Origin: Planctomycetota bacterium
GTDB taxonomy: Bacteria > Planctomycetota > Planctomycetia > Pirellulales > Pirellulaceae
Assembly (NCBI GenBank): GCA_027622275.1
Contig: JAQBZB010000064.1
Coordinates: 1-34,908, forward strand
DNA length: 34,908 nt
Reading direction: 5' to 3'
Below, in pieces: positions 1-8,009 of this stretch; position 1 is the stretch's first letter; every line of letters starts with the position of its first letter. The notes under the pieces were generated by a model. The model had not been told where the DNA came from and searched no databases. It saw only the letters and a list, made by a program, of their open reading frames with translations. Both the position numbers and the translations under genes were made by a program.

Positions 1-248
1 AACTGCGGCTACGCCGTGCTACGGAGAATCCCCGCCTCCAGCAGTGCGATTGCTACTCACAACGTGCGTCAATTATACCCGATCGGCAACGCCACGATCT
101 CGGCGTCGCCGAAGTCGGTCGCGATGACCCGATGATGAGCCTGCGAGGGTTTAAAGGAGTCGATACCAGGTAAGTGCTGTGTGATGGATGACAACTTCCA
201 GGTTGCCGCGCGTTGGGGAAAAATTTGGCGGGTTCTGCGGACGGTTTG

Positions 249-295
249 CTAGGGGTCATGAAGCGACCAGTTGTAAGGACTGGTGAAAACCCTAG
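249..295 (+). promoter_or_regulatory. possible structured leader RNA upstream of the sigma/kinase operon
   Basis: CTAGGG (249-254) pairs with CCCTAG (290-295). Enclosed are two small hairpins, GTC/GAC (255-257 with 265-267) and CAGT/ACTG (268-271 with 279-282). The result is a compact three-way-junction-like fold ending 28 nt before the first start codon of the operon. I do not recognise a known riboswitch class. I see no gene or other signal in the rest of positions 1-323. Confidence 0.3.
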
Positions 296-323
296 TTGCC
301 ACTTTCCTAGAAAGGCGTCCGCC

Positions 324-761
324 ATGAAGTACACCGATCCAAAACTTGTTTCGACGCAGGACATTCGCCAGCAGACCGTCGCGAACCTCGTTCGGCTGAT
401 CCGCAAACTGGAATCCGGCGGCGATCCGTCGGACGGCTTAGCGGAGGTCCACCAGCTTTTGGAATCACTACCAATGGCCACCGGTGAATTCGGCTTGGCC
501 ATCAATCGGCTGAAGAATGCAAGGCGTTACCTGCAATCATGTGAGCGAGGTGCGGCTAGGTGGGAACTGGCATCGTTGCTAGACGGTCTTCGCCGCGAAA
601 TCGATGCTGCGTCTGTCGAGCCACGCCTGCGTAAACGGCGGAGCGACACTTCGAGCAGCAGCATCGAGCTTGACGAAGCTGGAGAAGCACCACCGGCGGT
701 ATTCCGTTGGTTCATCTTGCTCTTAATCATCGACGTTTTCATGGCGTTCATCTGGCTTTGA
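324..761 (+). CDS. small tail-anchored hypothetical protein, first gene of the sigma/kinase operon
   Basis: The product is 145 residues. The start at 324 was chosen because AAAGG sits about 8 nt upstream and because the longer reading frame begins in leader sequence without a site. The first two thirds are helical and charged, with no Cys-based or catalytic motif. Residues 100-120 are basic and Ser-rich. The last 20 residues (VFRWFILLLIIDVFMAFIWL) form a single hydrophobic segment, so the protein is likely held in the membrane by its C-terminus with the body in the cytoplasm. It lies 71 nt upstream of an ECF sigma factor gene on the same strand. That position would suit a sigma-factor regulator, but I see no anti-sigma zinc motif (HxxxCxxC), so this is only contextual inference. 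I do not recognise the family. Confidence 0.6.
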   Translation: MKYTDPKLVSTQDIRQQTVANLVRLIRKLESGGDPSDGLAEVHQLLESLPMATGEFGLAINRLKNARRYLQSCERGAARWELASLLDGLRREIDAASVEPRLRKRRSDTSSSSIELDEAGEAPPAVFRWFILLLIIDVFMAFIWL

Positions 762-832
762 TGTCGAACGCTGATTGCTCCGGCGTTTTGGTAGGAGTAT
801 TATCGTGGTTACCAGAACGTCCGGAGATCGAA

Positions 833-1444
833 ATGTCAGAGGTAGATACGGTCACTGCTTGGCTGGACAGGCTCAAGGCAGACGATTCCGATGCCGCTGT
901 TGATCTTTGGCACCGCTATGTGGGTGAATTGATCCGTCTGGCCCGTAGCAAACTGGGACGGTCTCCGCGTCGAGCCGCCGATGAGGAAGACGTCGTCGTA
1001 TCCGCCTTCGATGCTTTCTTTCGAGGTGTCGAGGATGGGCGTTTTTCTCGATTGAATGACCGTGACGATCTCTGGCAAGTGCTTGTCATGCTTACCGAAC
1101 GGAAGGCCATCAACCAGATCCGCCGTGAACGTGCCGCCAAACGGGGTGATGGGCGTCTTCGTGGTGAATCGGCTCTTGCTGGCGCTCACGGCAGCAGCTA
1201 TCCGAACGGACTGGGTCAGGTTGCGGCAAACGAGCCCACTCCCGAATTCGCGGCGCAGTTCCGTGAACAGTTCGGACAGTTGCTAAACTGCCTTGACGAT
1301 GATTTACTTCGGCAGATCGCTGTCGGGAAGCTGGAGGGTTACACCAACACCGAGTTGGCCGAACGGCTCAACCTGAGCTTGAGGGCAGTTGAACGCAAAT
1401 TGAGCATCATTCGCCGCCGGTGGGAACGAGAATCCTCGCGATGA
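833..1444 (+). CDS. ECF-type RNA polymerase sigma factor, planctomycete kinase-associated group
   Basis: The product is 203 residues, normal for an ECF factor. Region 2 covers roughly residues 20-95, with the DEEDVVVSAFDAFF segment and a basic QIRRERAAKR stretch. Region 4 covers roughly 140-200 and holds the helix-turn-helix GYTNTELAERLNLSLRAVER. ATG 833 has GGAG at 823-826 (6 nt spacing); the upstream in-frame starts do not. The stop overlaps the start of the giant kinase gene in an ATGA, so the two are probably translationally coupled. In planctomycetes such factors are often paired with Ser/Thr kinases. The likely job is to redirect RNA polymerase in response to the neighbouring kinase/receptor, which is inferred from context. 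No anti-sigma gene of a known type is adjacent. Confidence 0.9.
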   Translation: MSEVDTVTAWLDRLKADDSDAAVDLWHRYVGELIRLARSKLGRSPRRAADEEDVVVSAFDAFFRGVEDGRFSRLNDRDDLWQVLVMLTERKAINQIRRERAAKRGDGRLRGESALAGAHGSSYPNGLGQVAANEPTPEFAAQFREQFGQLLNCLDDDLLRQIAVGKLEGYTNTELAERLNLSLRAVERKLSIIRRRWERESSR

Positions 1445-4400
1445 ATCAATCGCTGTCACGCTCTGAAGACAACCTGCCTCTTGAACTAGAGGAACAGATC
1501 GATCGGTTGTGCGACGACTTTGAAAAAGCATGGCGAGACGGGCAGCAATCTCGGATCGAAGACTACCTTACCAAGTTGGCTGATGTTCCCCGGACGATCG
1601 TGCTCTGGAGGTTGCTGGAAGTTGAGCTAGAGCTGCGTCGCAATGCGGGAGAGGCACCTACGCCGGAGGAGTATCACCAGCGTTTCCCTCACCAAGACGA
1701 AGTGATCAACGCCGCATTCGCCATGGTGGAACGTCACCAGCAGCGACAGGCACAATTGCACGATACGCAGTCTTTGGTCGGGGCGAACCCGCCGCAGACA
1801 GACGGACAGCCTGGAAAACCGGCCCCAGCAAAAGACGCGGCCCCCGTTCCCGATCAAATTGGCCGCTTCGAAATCCAACGCGTACTTGGTCAGGGCGGCT
1901 TTTGTGCCGTCTACCTGGCCCGCGACACGCAACTCGACCGACTGGTGGCCCTGAAGGTGCCTCGTGGCGAGAACTTCTCGACTGCGGCGGAACTGAACGA
2001 GTTCATTGAAGAAGCCCGCACCGCCGCCCAATTGAACCATCCCGGCATCGTCACGGTCCACGACGTGGGTCAGGACGCCGAGCAGGTGTTCATCGTTCAG
2101 GAATACATCCCAGGACAGGATCTGGCTGGCTATCTGGAATCGAATTCGCTGTCGGTGCAGCAGACCGCCGAATTGATGATCGCGGTGGCCGACGCGATGG
2201 CGTTCGCCCATCAAAAAGGGTTTGTGCATCGCGATCTCAAGCCCGGCAACATCCTGCTCGATGCTGACGCCAAGCCTCGCGTCGCCGACTTCGGCCTGGC
2301 AATTCACGAGAGCATCCAGGGGCGACGTCGGGGAGATAGATCCGGGACGCCGGTTTACATGTCGCCCGAGCAGGTACGCGGCGAGACGCACCGGCTGGAC
2401 GGACGCAGCGACATCTGGAGCCTGGGCGTCATTTTGTACGAGATGCTGGTGGGACGCCGACCGTTTCGCGGCGGGAAACTCTCGGAGTTGGTCGAGGAAA
2501 TCAAGCACCGCGAGCCCAAACCGCCTCGACAGATCAAGCCGGAACTCCCATCCGAACTGGAACGCATCTGTCTGAAGTGTCTCTCCAAGCGAATCACCGA
2601 CCGCTACTCGAATGCCGCTGACCTGGCGGAAGACTTGCGTCACTGGCTGCAAGAACGAGAAGAGAAAACCGCGACAGACCAGATCACGTCCAAGCATATA
2701 AAGATTGTCCCCAAAGGACTGCGTTCCTTTGACGCTCAAGACGCCGACTTCTTCCTCGAATTGCTGCCCGGCCCGCGAGACCGGGACGGGCTGCCCGAGA
2801 GCATCAGGTTTTGGAAGACCCGCATTGAAGAAACCGACGCCGACAGCACGTTTGCCGTAGGTTTGATCTACGGTCCTTCCGGTTGCGGCAAGTCGTCGTT
2901 GGTGAAGGCAGGCTTGCTCCCCAGGCTGGCCTCGCATGTGACGCCCATCTACATCGAGTCCACGCCTGCCGACACCGAGGTGCGGTTGCTCAAGGGACTC
3001 CGCAAACACGTCGCCAACATTCCGGAAGAGACTTCACTGCCCGAACTACTGAAAGGACTGCGGGAAGGAACGTGGGCGACTTCAGGCCGGAAGATTCTGA
3101 TCGTACTTGACCAGTTTGAGCAATGGCTGCACGTCAATCGCGGCCAGCAAGATCCACAATTGCTACAGGCTCTGCGGCACTGCGATGGCGGGAAAGTGCA
3201 ATGTGTGTTCCTTGTTCGGGACGACTTCTGGTTGGCAGCCAGTCGTTTCATGCAGGGACTGGAGATCCGACTAGTCGAGGCCGAGAACCAAGCTCTGGTT
3301 GACCTGTTCGACCCTCTACACGCCCGCAAGATCCTCGCCGAATTCGGGCAAGCCTTTGGACGCCTGCCGGAAAAACTTGGCGAACTGTCCGGCGAACAGA
3401 ATACGTTCCTGGACCGTGCCGTGGCAGGGTTATCCCAGGATGGCAAGGTCATTTGCGTGCGATTGGCGTTGTTTGCCGACATGATCAAGGGCAAGCCCTG
3501 GACCCCGGCTACTCTGAAAGGGGTGGGTGGCACGGCAGGGCTGGGCGTGACCTTCCTGGAGGAGACGTTCAGTGCCGCTACGGCACCACGCGAGCATCAA
3601 CTGCACCAGCAAGCCGCCCGTGCCGTACTCCGAGCCATGCTACCGGAGGCCGGGACAGACATTAAAGGCGGACGACAGTCCTACGAACAGCTGCTGGAAG
3701 CCTCGGGCTACGCTCAACGAGCGAAAGAGTTCGACAACCTGATCCGCATTTTGGACAACGAGCTTCGGCTGATCACCCCCACCGATCCGGAAGGCTCAAT
3801 TTCGGACTCTCAGGCTCTCGACTCTGGACTCTTGACTCTCGGCTCCTTCTTCCAACTGACTCACGATTATCTCGTGCCTTCGCTTCGCGAGTGGCTGGTC
3901 CGCAAACAAAAGGAAACGCGACGCGGTCGGGCCGAACTGCGGCTGGCCGAGCGGTCGGCATTGTGGAACGCCAAGCCTGAAAACCGGCATCTGCCTGCCT
4001 GGTGGGAGTATTTGAGTGTTGTCGTTCTCACCAGGCGGAAAAGTTGGACCCAAGCCCAGCGGAAGATGATGCGGAAGGCTGGCAGGTTTCACGGAGTGCG
4101 GGCTGCGCTCGGGCTCGCCACCGTTGCTCTGCTGATAATCGCTGGCGTCTCGCTGCAACAGCGGATCTCCGGTCAAAGTGAGCGAACTCGCACGGAAGGG
4201 CTTGTCGGCAGACTGCATGACGCCGACATCGGTCAGGTCGCGAACATTACAACGGCACTCTTGAAAGTTAAAGACCTCGCCGAACCGATGTTGCAGAAGC
4301 GGATTGCGAAAGCGGCGGTAGGCTCGCCTGAAAAACTCAACTTGTCGTTGGGCTTGCTGGCGAGTGATCCCCAGCAAGTCGAGTATCTCTATGACCAGCT

Positions 4401-7400
4401 GCTGCAGGCCGAAGCGGAAGCGTTTCCGGTGATTCGCGACTTCCTGACCGACCAGCGGGACCAATTGGTTCCCCAACTGTGGCAGGTGCTGGACAACCCG
4501 CAAGGCGATGCCGCAGGCAAGCAGTTGCGCGCTGCCGCCGCTCTGGCCACTTACGATCCGGCAAATCCAAAATGGCAAACCGTCCGCCAGCGGGCAGCTG
4601 CTGAACTCGTGGCGGTCAATCCGGCCTTTCTTGGCCCCTGGAAAGACGCGTTTCGTCCTATTGCCAAAGACCTCCTAGAACCCCTCGGGAAGATCTACAG
4701 CGACGACACTCAGGACGATCTGGCCCGCTCGCTGGCCACATCCTTGTTGGCCGACTATGCCCGCCAGGATGTCAAGCAACTGGCCAGCCTAGTGAGCATC
4801 GCCGATGAAAAACAGTTTGCCGTGCTCTACCCGGTCCTGAGCAAGCAAGATTCAGTGGCGGTGAAGGAACTCCAGTCGATCTTGCAACGAAAGACCGAAC
4901 CGACCTGGAACGATGCGGCTCTTGATCCCGCTTGGCAGCCCATCGATCCGTCGATGAAGAACGCCATCGAATCGGCAGAGGGGATTCTCGACGACCGGTT
5001 TGCTTTCTGCCAAACGATGCCATTGAAGCAGTGCGTCGAAACAACGGAATCGCTGCGGCAATCCGTCTACCGCCCCATCCGCTTCCGCCCCTATGCCATC
5101 GATGACGGAGTGCAAGTCGCCGCCGTCTGGACTCGCGACTCGCGAGACTGGCAGATGGCCCATGATCTGACCGCTGAACAGGTTCAAGCCAAAGACGAAG
5201 AGCTGCGGCAGCAAGGTCTGATTCCCATCGACGTTTCCGGCTACCTCGGTCGCGACGAAGACGGCAAACCCGCCAATCGCTACGCAGCGATCTGGGTCAA
5301 GTCCGGCGAAGAAGACCCTGAAGTCCGCGTGTATGCCGGTGTGCCAGCCAACAGCGAGCAATCACAGCTCGCCCAGCCCTTGGGTGCAGCAGGTTTCAAC
5401 CGTCTGACGTTACATGCCTTTTTTGGCCAGGACCGCGTGCAGTACCGCTCGGCGATCTGGTCGAAACGAAAAGATCAAGAACAATCGACATCGCAGGTTT
5501 TCTTTGGGATCGAGTCGCACTTCACCGGTGAAATCTATCCAGGGCTGCTGCTCACTGAACTGAACGTCTCTCGCAGTGCCGAGCCGCAAGACAGCCAGCA
5601 GCGATATGCGGAACAGTTGAAATCCCTGGAACCGCTACTTGCGGATCGAGCGGACGATGCCAACTTGCGAAAGTACATCGCCACAGCTCGTTTCCAACTG
5701 AAGCAGGACGAGCAAGCTCTGGAAGGCTTGAACTGGCTAATCGAGAAGCTGCCGAACGATTCGTCGTTGTATCAGTTTCGAGCGATTGTGCATGCCCGAG
5801 GCCAACGGGCGGAGGAAGCCAATCAGGACTTGGCCAGATTCACCGAGCTGAACAAAGACGCCAGCCAGCAGGCGTATCTGGATGCTGTCATCTCGGCTCA
5901 CTTGAGTGAAGACACCGAGGGGATGCAGCGATTAGAAGCGGCGATCAGCCAATCACCGGGCGACCTGGACATGCTTTACAACGGAGCCTGTGCCTACTCG
6001 CTGGCCTCGGGCGTTTTTACTGCCGAAGAAGTTGCCAAGTCGAAGGTCTACGCGGACCGGGCGAGTGCTTTGCTGCGAGACGCGATCGCCGCAGGCTACG
6101 ACAACTATGAGCACATGCAGCAGGACGTGGACCTCGATCCGCTACGGACACACCCTGGCTTCGCGGAGCTGATGGGTGCAGGCAAGCTGGATCGTCGTTA
6201 TGCGGCTGTGTGGAACGTGAGCACCGCGTTCGAGTCGACCGAGCTTCACGGCCTGGCACCGGACGAGCAACGGCAACGGTGCCGTGAATTGATCACAGCC
6301 GGTTATCGGCCGGCCGCGATGTCAGTCTCGACGGTGAAAGACAGTTCCACGCTGGTGACGGCCTCGGTCTGGCGTCGTCCTCTGGTTCCAGACGCAGCCA
6401 AGGAATCGCTGGCCAAACAACAAGCCAACGCGGCGGTGGCGTTGCTCCGCATGGACCAGGGCGATGCGGTCTGGCCGCTGTTGAAGCACTCGCCCGATCC
6501 GCGAACGCGAAGCTACCTGATCCATCGCTTGAGCCCGCTGGGGGCCACTCCGCAGGACATCATCGAGCGTCTGGAGGTCGAACCGGACGTCTCCACCCGT
6601 CGAGCCTTAATTCTGACGCTGGGCGAATTCGATGATCAGCAATTGCCGCCCGCAGAGCGAGAGCAACTCGCGGTCAAATTGCTGGAGACCTACGCCACCG
6701 ATCCCGATGCCGGGATGCACGCCGCATCAGAGTGGGTTCTGCGGCACTGGGGCCAGGATGCCCAGCTTAAAGAAAAAGACATCGAATTGGCGACCGGCAA
6801 GCTGGAAGGCGGTCGCCAGTGGTACGTGAACAAGCAAGGGCAAACGCTGGTGGTGATTCCGGGACCGGTCGAGTTTGTGATGGGGGGCTCACAAGACCAG
6901 ATGGACAGTACCCTGCACCGCAAGCGGATCGATCGCACGTTCGCCATTATGACGCACGAGGTCACCTTGGATCAGTTCCGGGCGTTTCAGAGAGACTACC
7001 CGTACATCAAAGCGCACGCCCCAGAGGGAAACTACCCTGCTAACCGATTGAATTGGTACCTTGCGGCGGAGTACTGCAACTGGCTCGGCAAGCAGGAGGA
7101 CATCCCGGAAGACGAGTGGTGTTATCTGCCCAATGACGACAATAACTACGCGGACGGGATGCGTGTTGCCCCCAACTTTTTGGAGCGGAGCGGCTACCGA
7201 CTGCCGACCGAAGCGGAGTGGGAGTACGCCTGCCGGGCCGGTTCTGTGACCAGTTTCCATTTCGGCGAAAACTCGGATCTGCTCTGGCAATATGCAAGTT
7301 ATGACGCCAACGACTCGCGGAATCGCGGGATGCTTCCAGTGGGGAGCCTCAAACCGAACGACCTGGGTTTGTTCGATATGACTGGCAATGCATTAGAATT

Positions 7401-7620
7401 GTGTCATGACATTTTGAAGTCATACCGCGTTTCGACGATGGGGCGTCCGAGCGAAGATTCGTCCGTCGGTTCGGAGGTCCGCGACACCGACGTCCGCACA
7501 TCGCGTGGTGGGGCGTTCTACCTTTGGCCCCACAATGCCCGGTCCTACAATCGCGACACCGCCAGGCCTGCCAGCAATATCACCTACCTTGGTATGCGTG
7601 CGGCGAGGACTTACCCCTGA
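1441..7620 (+). CDS. giant Ser/Thr kinase - STAND-like NTPase - solenoid - FGE/C-type-lectin-fold receptor; probable DGR target
   Basis: The product is 2059 residues. ATG 1441 overlaps the sigma factor stop. Residues 141-400 are a Hanks kinase: glycine loop GQGGFCAVYLA, Lys172, HRDLKPGN at 262-269, DFG at 283-285 and GTPVYMSPEQ. Residues 478-486 are a P-loop (GPSGCGKSS) with Walker B around ILIVLDQFEQW (Asp557), as in nSTAND1 NTPases. A single membrane helix lies near 890-907. Beyond it are HEAT-like repeats, two copies of a beta-rich module with the phrases RPIRFRPY and RPAAMSVS, and TPR-like helices (about 1390-1570). Residues 1795-2057 are a formylglycine-generating-enzyme fold (YRLPTEAEWEYACRAG, GNALELC, RGGAF). 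The last 40 residues contain no Cys, so formylglycine synthesis is unlikely and ligand binding is favoured. The kinase and NTPase should face the cytoplasm and the C-terminal part the outside. The last exon-like stretch looks like a DGR variable repeat. Confidence 0.88.
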   Translation: MNQSLSRSEDNLPLELEEQIDRLCDDFEKAWRDGQQSRIEDYLTKLADVPRTIVLWRLLEVELELRRNAGEAPTPEEYHQRFPHQDEVINAAFAMVERHQQRQAQLHDTQSLVGANPPQTDGQPGKPAPAKDAAPVPDQIGRFEIQRVLGQGGFCAVYLARDTQLDRLVALKVPRGENFSTAAELNEFIEEARTAAQLNHPGIVTVHDVGQDAEQVFIVQEYIPGQDLAGYLESNSLSVQQTAELMIAVADAMAFAHQKGFVHRDLKPGNILLDADAKPRVADFGLAIHESIQGRRRGDRSGTPVYMSPEQVRGETHRLDGRSDIWSLGVILYEMLVGRRPFRGGKLSELVEEIKHREPKPPRQIKPELPSELERICLKCLSKRITDRYSNAADLAEDLRHWLQEREEKTATDQITSKHIKIVPKGLRSFDAQDADFFLELLPGPRDRDGLPESIRFWKTRIEETDADSTFAVGLIYGPSGCGKSSLVKAGLLPRLASHVTPIYIESTPADTEVRLLKGLRKHVANIPEETSLPELLKGLREGTWATSGRKILIVLDQFEQWLHVNRGQQDPQLLQALRHCDGGKVQCVFLVRDDFWLAASRFMQGLEIRLVEAENQALVDLFDPLHARKILAEFGQAFGRLPEKLGELSGEQNTFLDRAVAGLSQDGKVICVRLALFADMIKGKPWTPATLKGVGGTAGLGVTFLEETFSAATAPREHQLHQQAARAVLRAMLPEAGTDIKGGRQSYEQLLEASGYAQRAKEFDNLIRILDNELRLITPTDPEGSISDSQALDSGLLTLGSFFQLTHDYLVPSLREWLVRKQKETRRGRAELRLAERSALWNAKPENRHLPAWWEYLSVVVLTRRKSWTQAQRKMMRKAGRFHGVRAALGLATVALLIIAGVSLQQRISGQSERTRTEGLVGRLHDADIGQVANITTALLKVKDLAEPMLQKRIAKAAVGSPEKLNLSLGLLASDPQQVEYLYDQLLQAEAEAFPVIRDFLTDQRDQLVPQLWQVLDNPQGDAAGKQLRAAAALATYDPANPKWQTVRQRAAAELVAVNPAFLGPWKDAFRPIAKDLLEPLGKIYSDDTQDDLARSLATSLLADYARQDVKQLASLVSIADEKQFAVLYPVLSKQDSVAVKELQSILQRKTEPTWNDAALDPAWQPIDPSMKNAIESAEGILDDRFAFCQTMPLKQCVETTESLRQSVYRPIRFRPYAIDDGVQVAAVWTRDSRDWQMAHDLTAEQVQAKDEELRQQGLIPIDVSGYLGRDEDGKPANRYAAIWVKSGEEDPEVRVYAGVPANSEQSQLAQPLGAAGFNRLTLHAFFGQDRVQYRSAIWSKRKDQEQSTSQVFFGIESHFTGEIYPGLLLTELNVSRSAEPQDSQQRYAEQLKSLEPLLADRADDANLRKYIATARFQLKQDEQALEGLNWLIEKLPNDSSLYQFRAIVHARGQRAEEANQDLARFTELNKDASQQAYLDAVISAHLSEDTEGMQRLEAAISQSPGDLDMLYNGACAYSLASGVFTAEEVAKSKVYADRASALLRDAIAAGYDNYEHMQQDVDLDPLRTHPGFAELMGAGKLDRRYAAVWNVSTAFESTELHGLAPDEQRQRCRELITAGYRPAAMSVSTVKDSSTLVTASVWRRPLVPDAAKESLAKQQANAAVALLRMDQGDAVWPLLKHSPDPRTRSYLIHRLSPLGATPQDIIERLEVEPDVSTRRALILTLGEFDDQQLPPAEREQLAVKLLETYATDPDAGMHAASEWVLRHWGQDAQLKEKDIELATGKLEGGRQWYVNKQGQTLVVIPGPVEFVMGGSQDQMDSTLHRKRIDRTFAIMTHEVTLDQFRAFQRDYPYIKAHAPEGNYPANRLNWYLAAEYCNWLGKQEDIPEDEWCYLPNDDNNYADGMRVAPNFLERSGYRLPTEAEWEYACRAGSVTSFHFGENSDLLWQYASYDANDSRNRGMLPVGSLKPNDLGLFDMTGNALELCHDILKSYRVSTMGRPSEDSSVGSEVRDTDVRTSRGGAFYLWPHNARSYNRDTARPASNITYLGMRAARTYP
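7516..7593 (+). other. candidate DGR variable repeat (VR) at the 3' end of the giant gene
   Basis: Of the 26 codons from TTC 7516 to GGT 7593, 23 end in C or T; the exceptions are TGG, CGG and AGG. The coded segment lies between RGGA and GMR near the C-terminus of an FGE/C-type-lectin fold, where DGR variable repeats normally sit. Adenine mutagenesis of AAC/AAT-type template codons changes positions 1 and 2 and leaves a pyrimidine third base, which is what is seen. No template repeat with A substitutions was found in the window, so this rests on codon pattern, position and the adjacent avd remnant. Confidence 0.6.
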
Positions 7621-7644
7621 TCCCCTTTACTGCTTTACCTCTTC

Positions 7645-7659
7645 GCCGCCGTTGGCGGC
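7645..7659. repeat. GC-rich hairpin just downstream of the candidate variable repeat
   Basis: GCCGCC (7645-7650) and GGCGGC (7654-7659) form a perfect 6-bp stem with a GTT loop, 25 nt after the stop codon of the giant gene. Known DGR targets often carry a short GC-rich hairpin or cruciform shortly after the variable repeat. No T-run follows, so it is not a convincing terminator. It could also be one of the many small intergenic palindromes seen in this genome. Confidence 0.45.
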
Positions 7660-7760
7660 TCGCGAAAAATATTGAGCCGATCGGGAATCTGGTAATCGAG
7701 CGAGGATGATGCACATTGCTTACCATGAGACCTCCATTTCGGAAGTCAAAAGGAGGCTTC

Positions 7761-7997
7761 ATGAAACGCAACGAAGAACTCGTAGTGATCACGAAGACCT
7801 ACGACTTGATCCTCTGGTCCTGCAACCCTACCAGCCGCTTTCCCCGCAACCACCGCTTCGTGTTGGGCGAACGGATCGAGCGTAATTTGTACGAGCTGCT
7901 GGAAACTCTGCTTCAAGAATCGCACCAAATACGAACTCCAGTTCGTGTTTGGAGTTCAGTTACGGAATGGGTGGGGACGACGTGTCTGACCGTTTGA
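7761..7997 (+). pseudogene. avd: truncated Avd-like four-helix-bundle protein (DGR accessory)
   Basis: The ATG at 7761 is preceded by a very strong ribosome-binding site (AAAAGGAGG, 7748-7756). Residues 1-52 match the start of Avd / 23S-rRNA-intervening-sequence-type four-helix-bundle proteins: ITKTYDLILW, then FPRNHRFVLGERIERNLYEL. Full Avd proteins are about 110-130 residues. Here homology stops in helix 2 and a 24-residue unrelated tail ends the frame, giving 78 residues. Near the break lies ACGAACT-CC-AGTTCGT (7931-7946), overlapping a second inverted repeat, GAACTCC/GGAGTTC (7933-7939 and 7951-7957). The remainder of avd, and the reverse transcriptase normally found with it, are missing; the convergent ygfZ gene begins at once. 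The family call comes from sequence memory; the loss by deletion is inference. Confidence 0.65.
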
Positions 7998-8009
7998 CTC
8001 TTTCAAGAA

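Noticed and set aside
53-505. 150-residue minus-strand frame at the left end
   Set aside because: It runs antisense to the small tail-anchored gene, has low-complexity composition and no ribosome-binding site.
1627-3009. 460-residue open frame on the minus strand
   Set aside because: It is antisense to the kinase and NTPase domains, whose motifs are unmistakable; no recognisable protein on the opposite strand.
6820-7620. active formylglycine-generating enzyme
   Set aside because: The C-terminal 40 residues lack the Cys pair needed for catalysis; only the fold is present.
7621-8009. search for a DGR template repeat or reverse transcriptase next to the avd remnant
   Set aside because: No sequence resembling the VR with added adenines and no RT motif (YxDD) was found here or elsewhere in the window.
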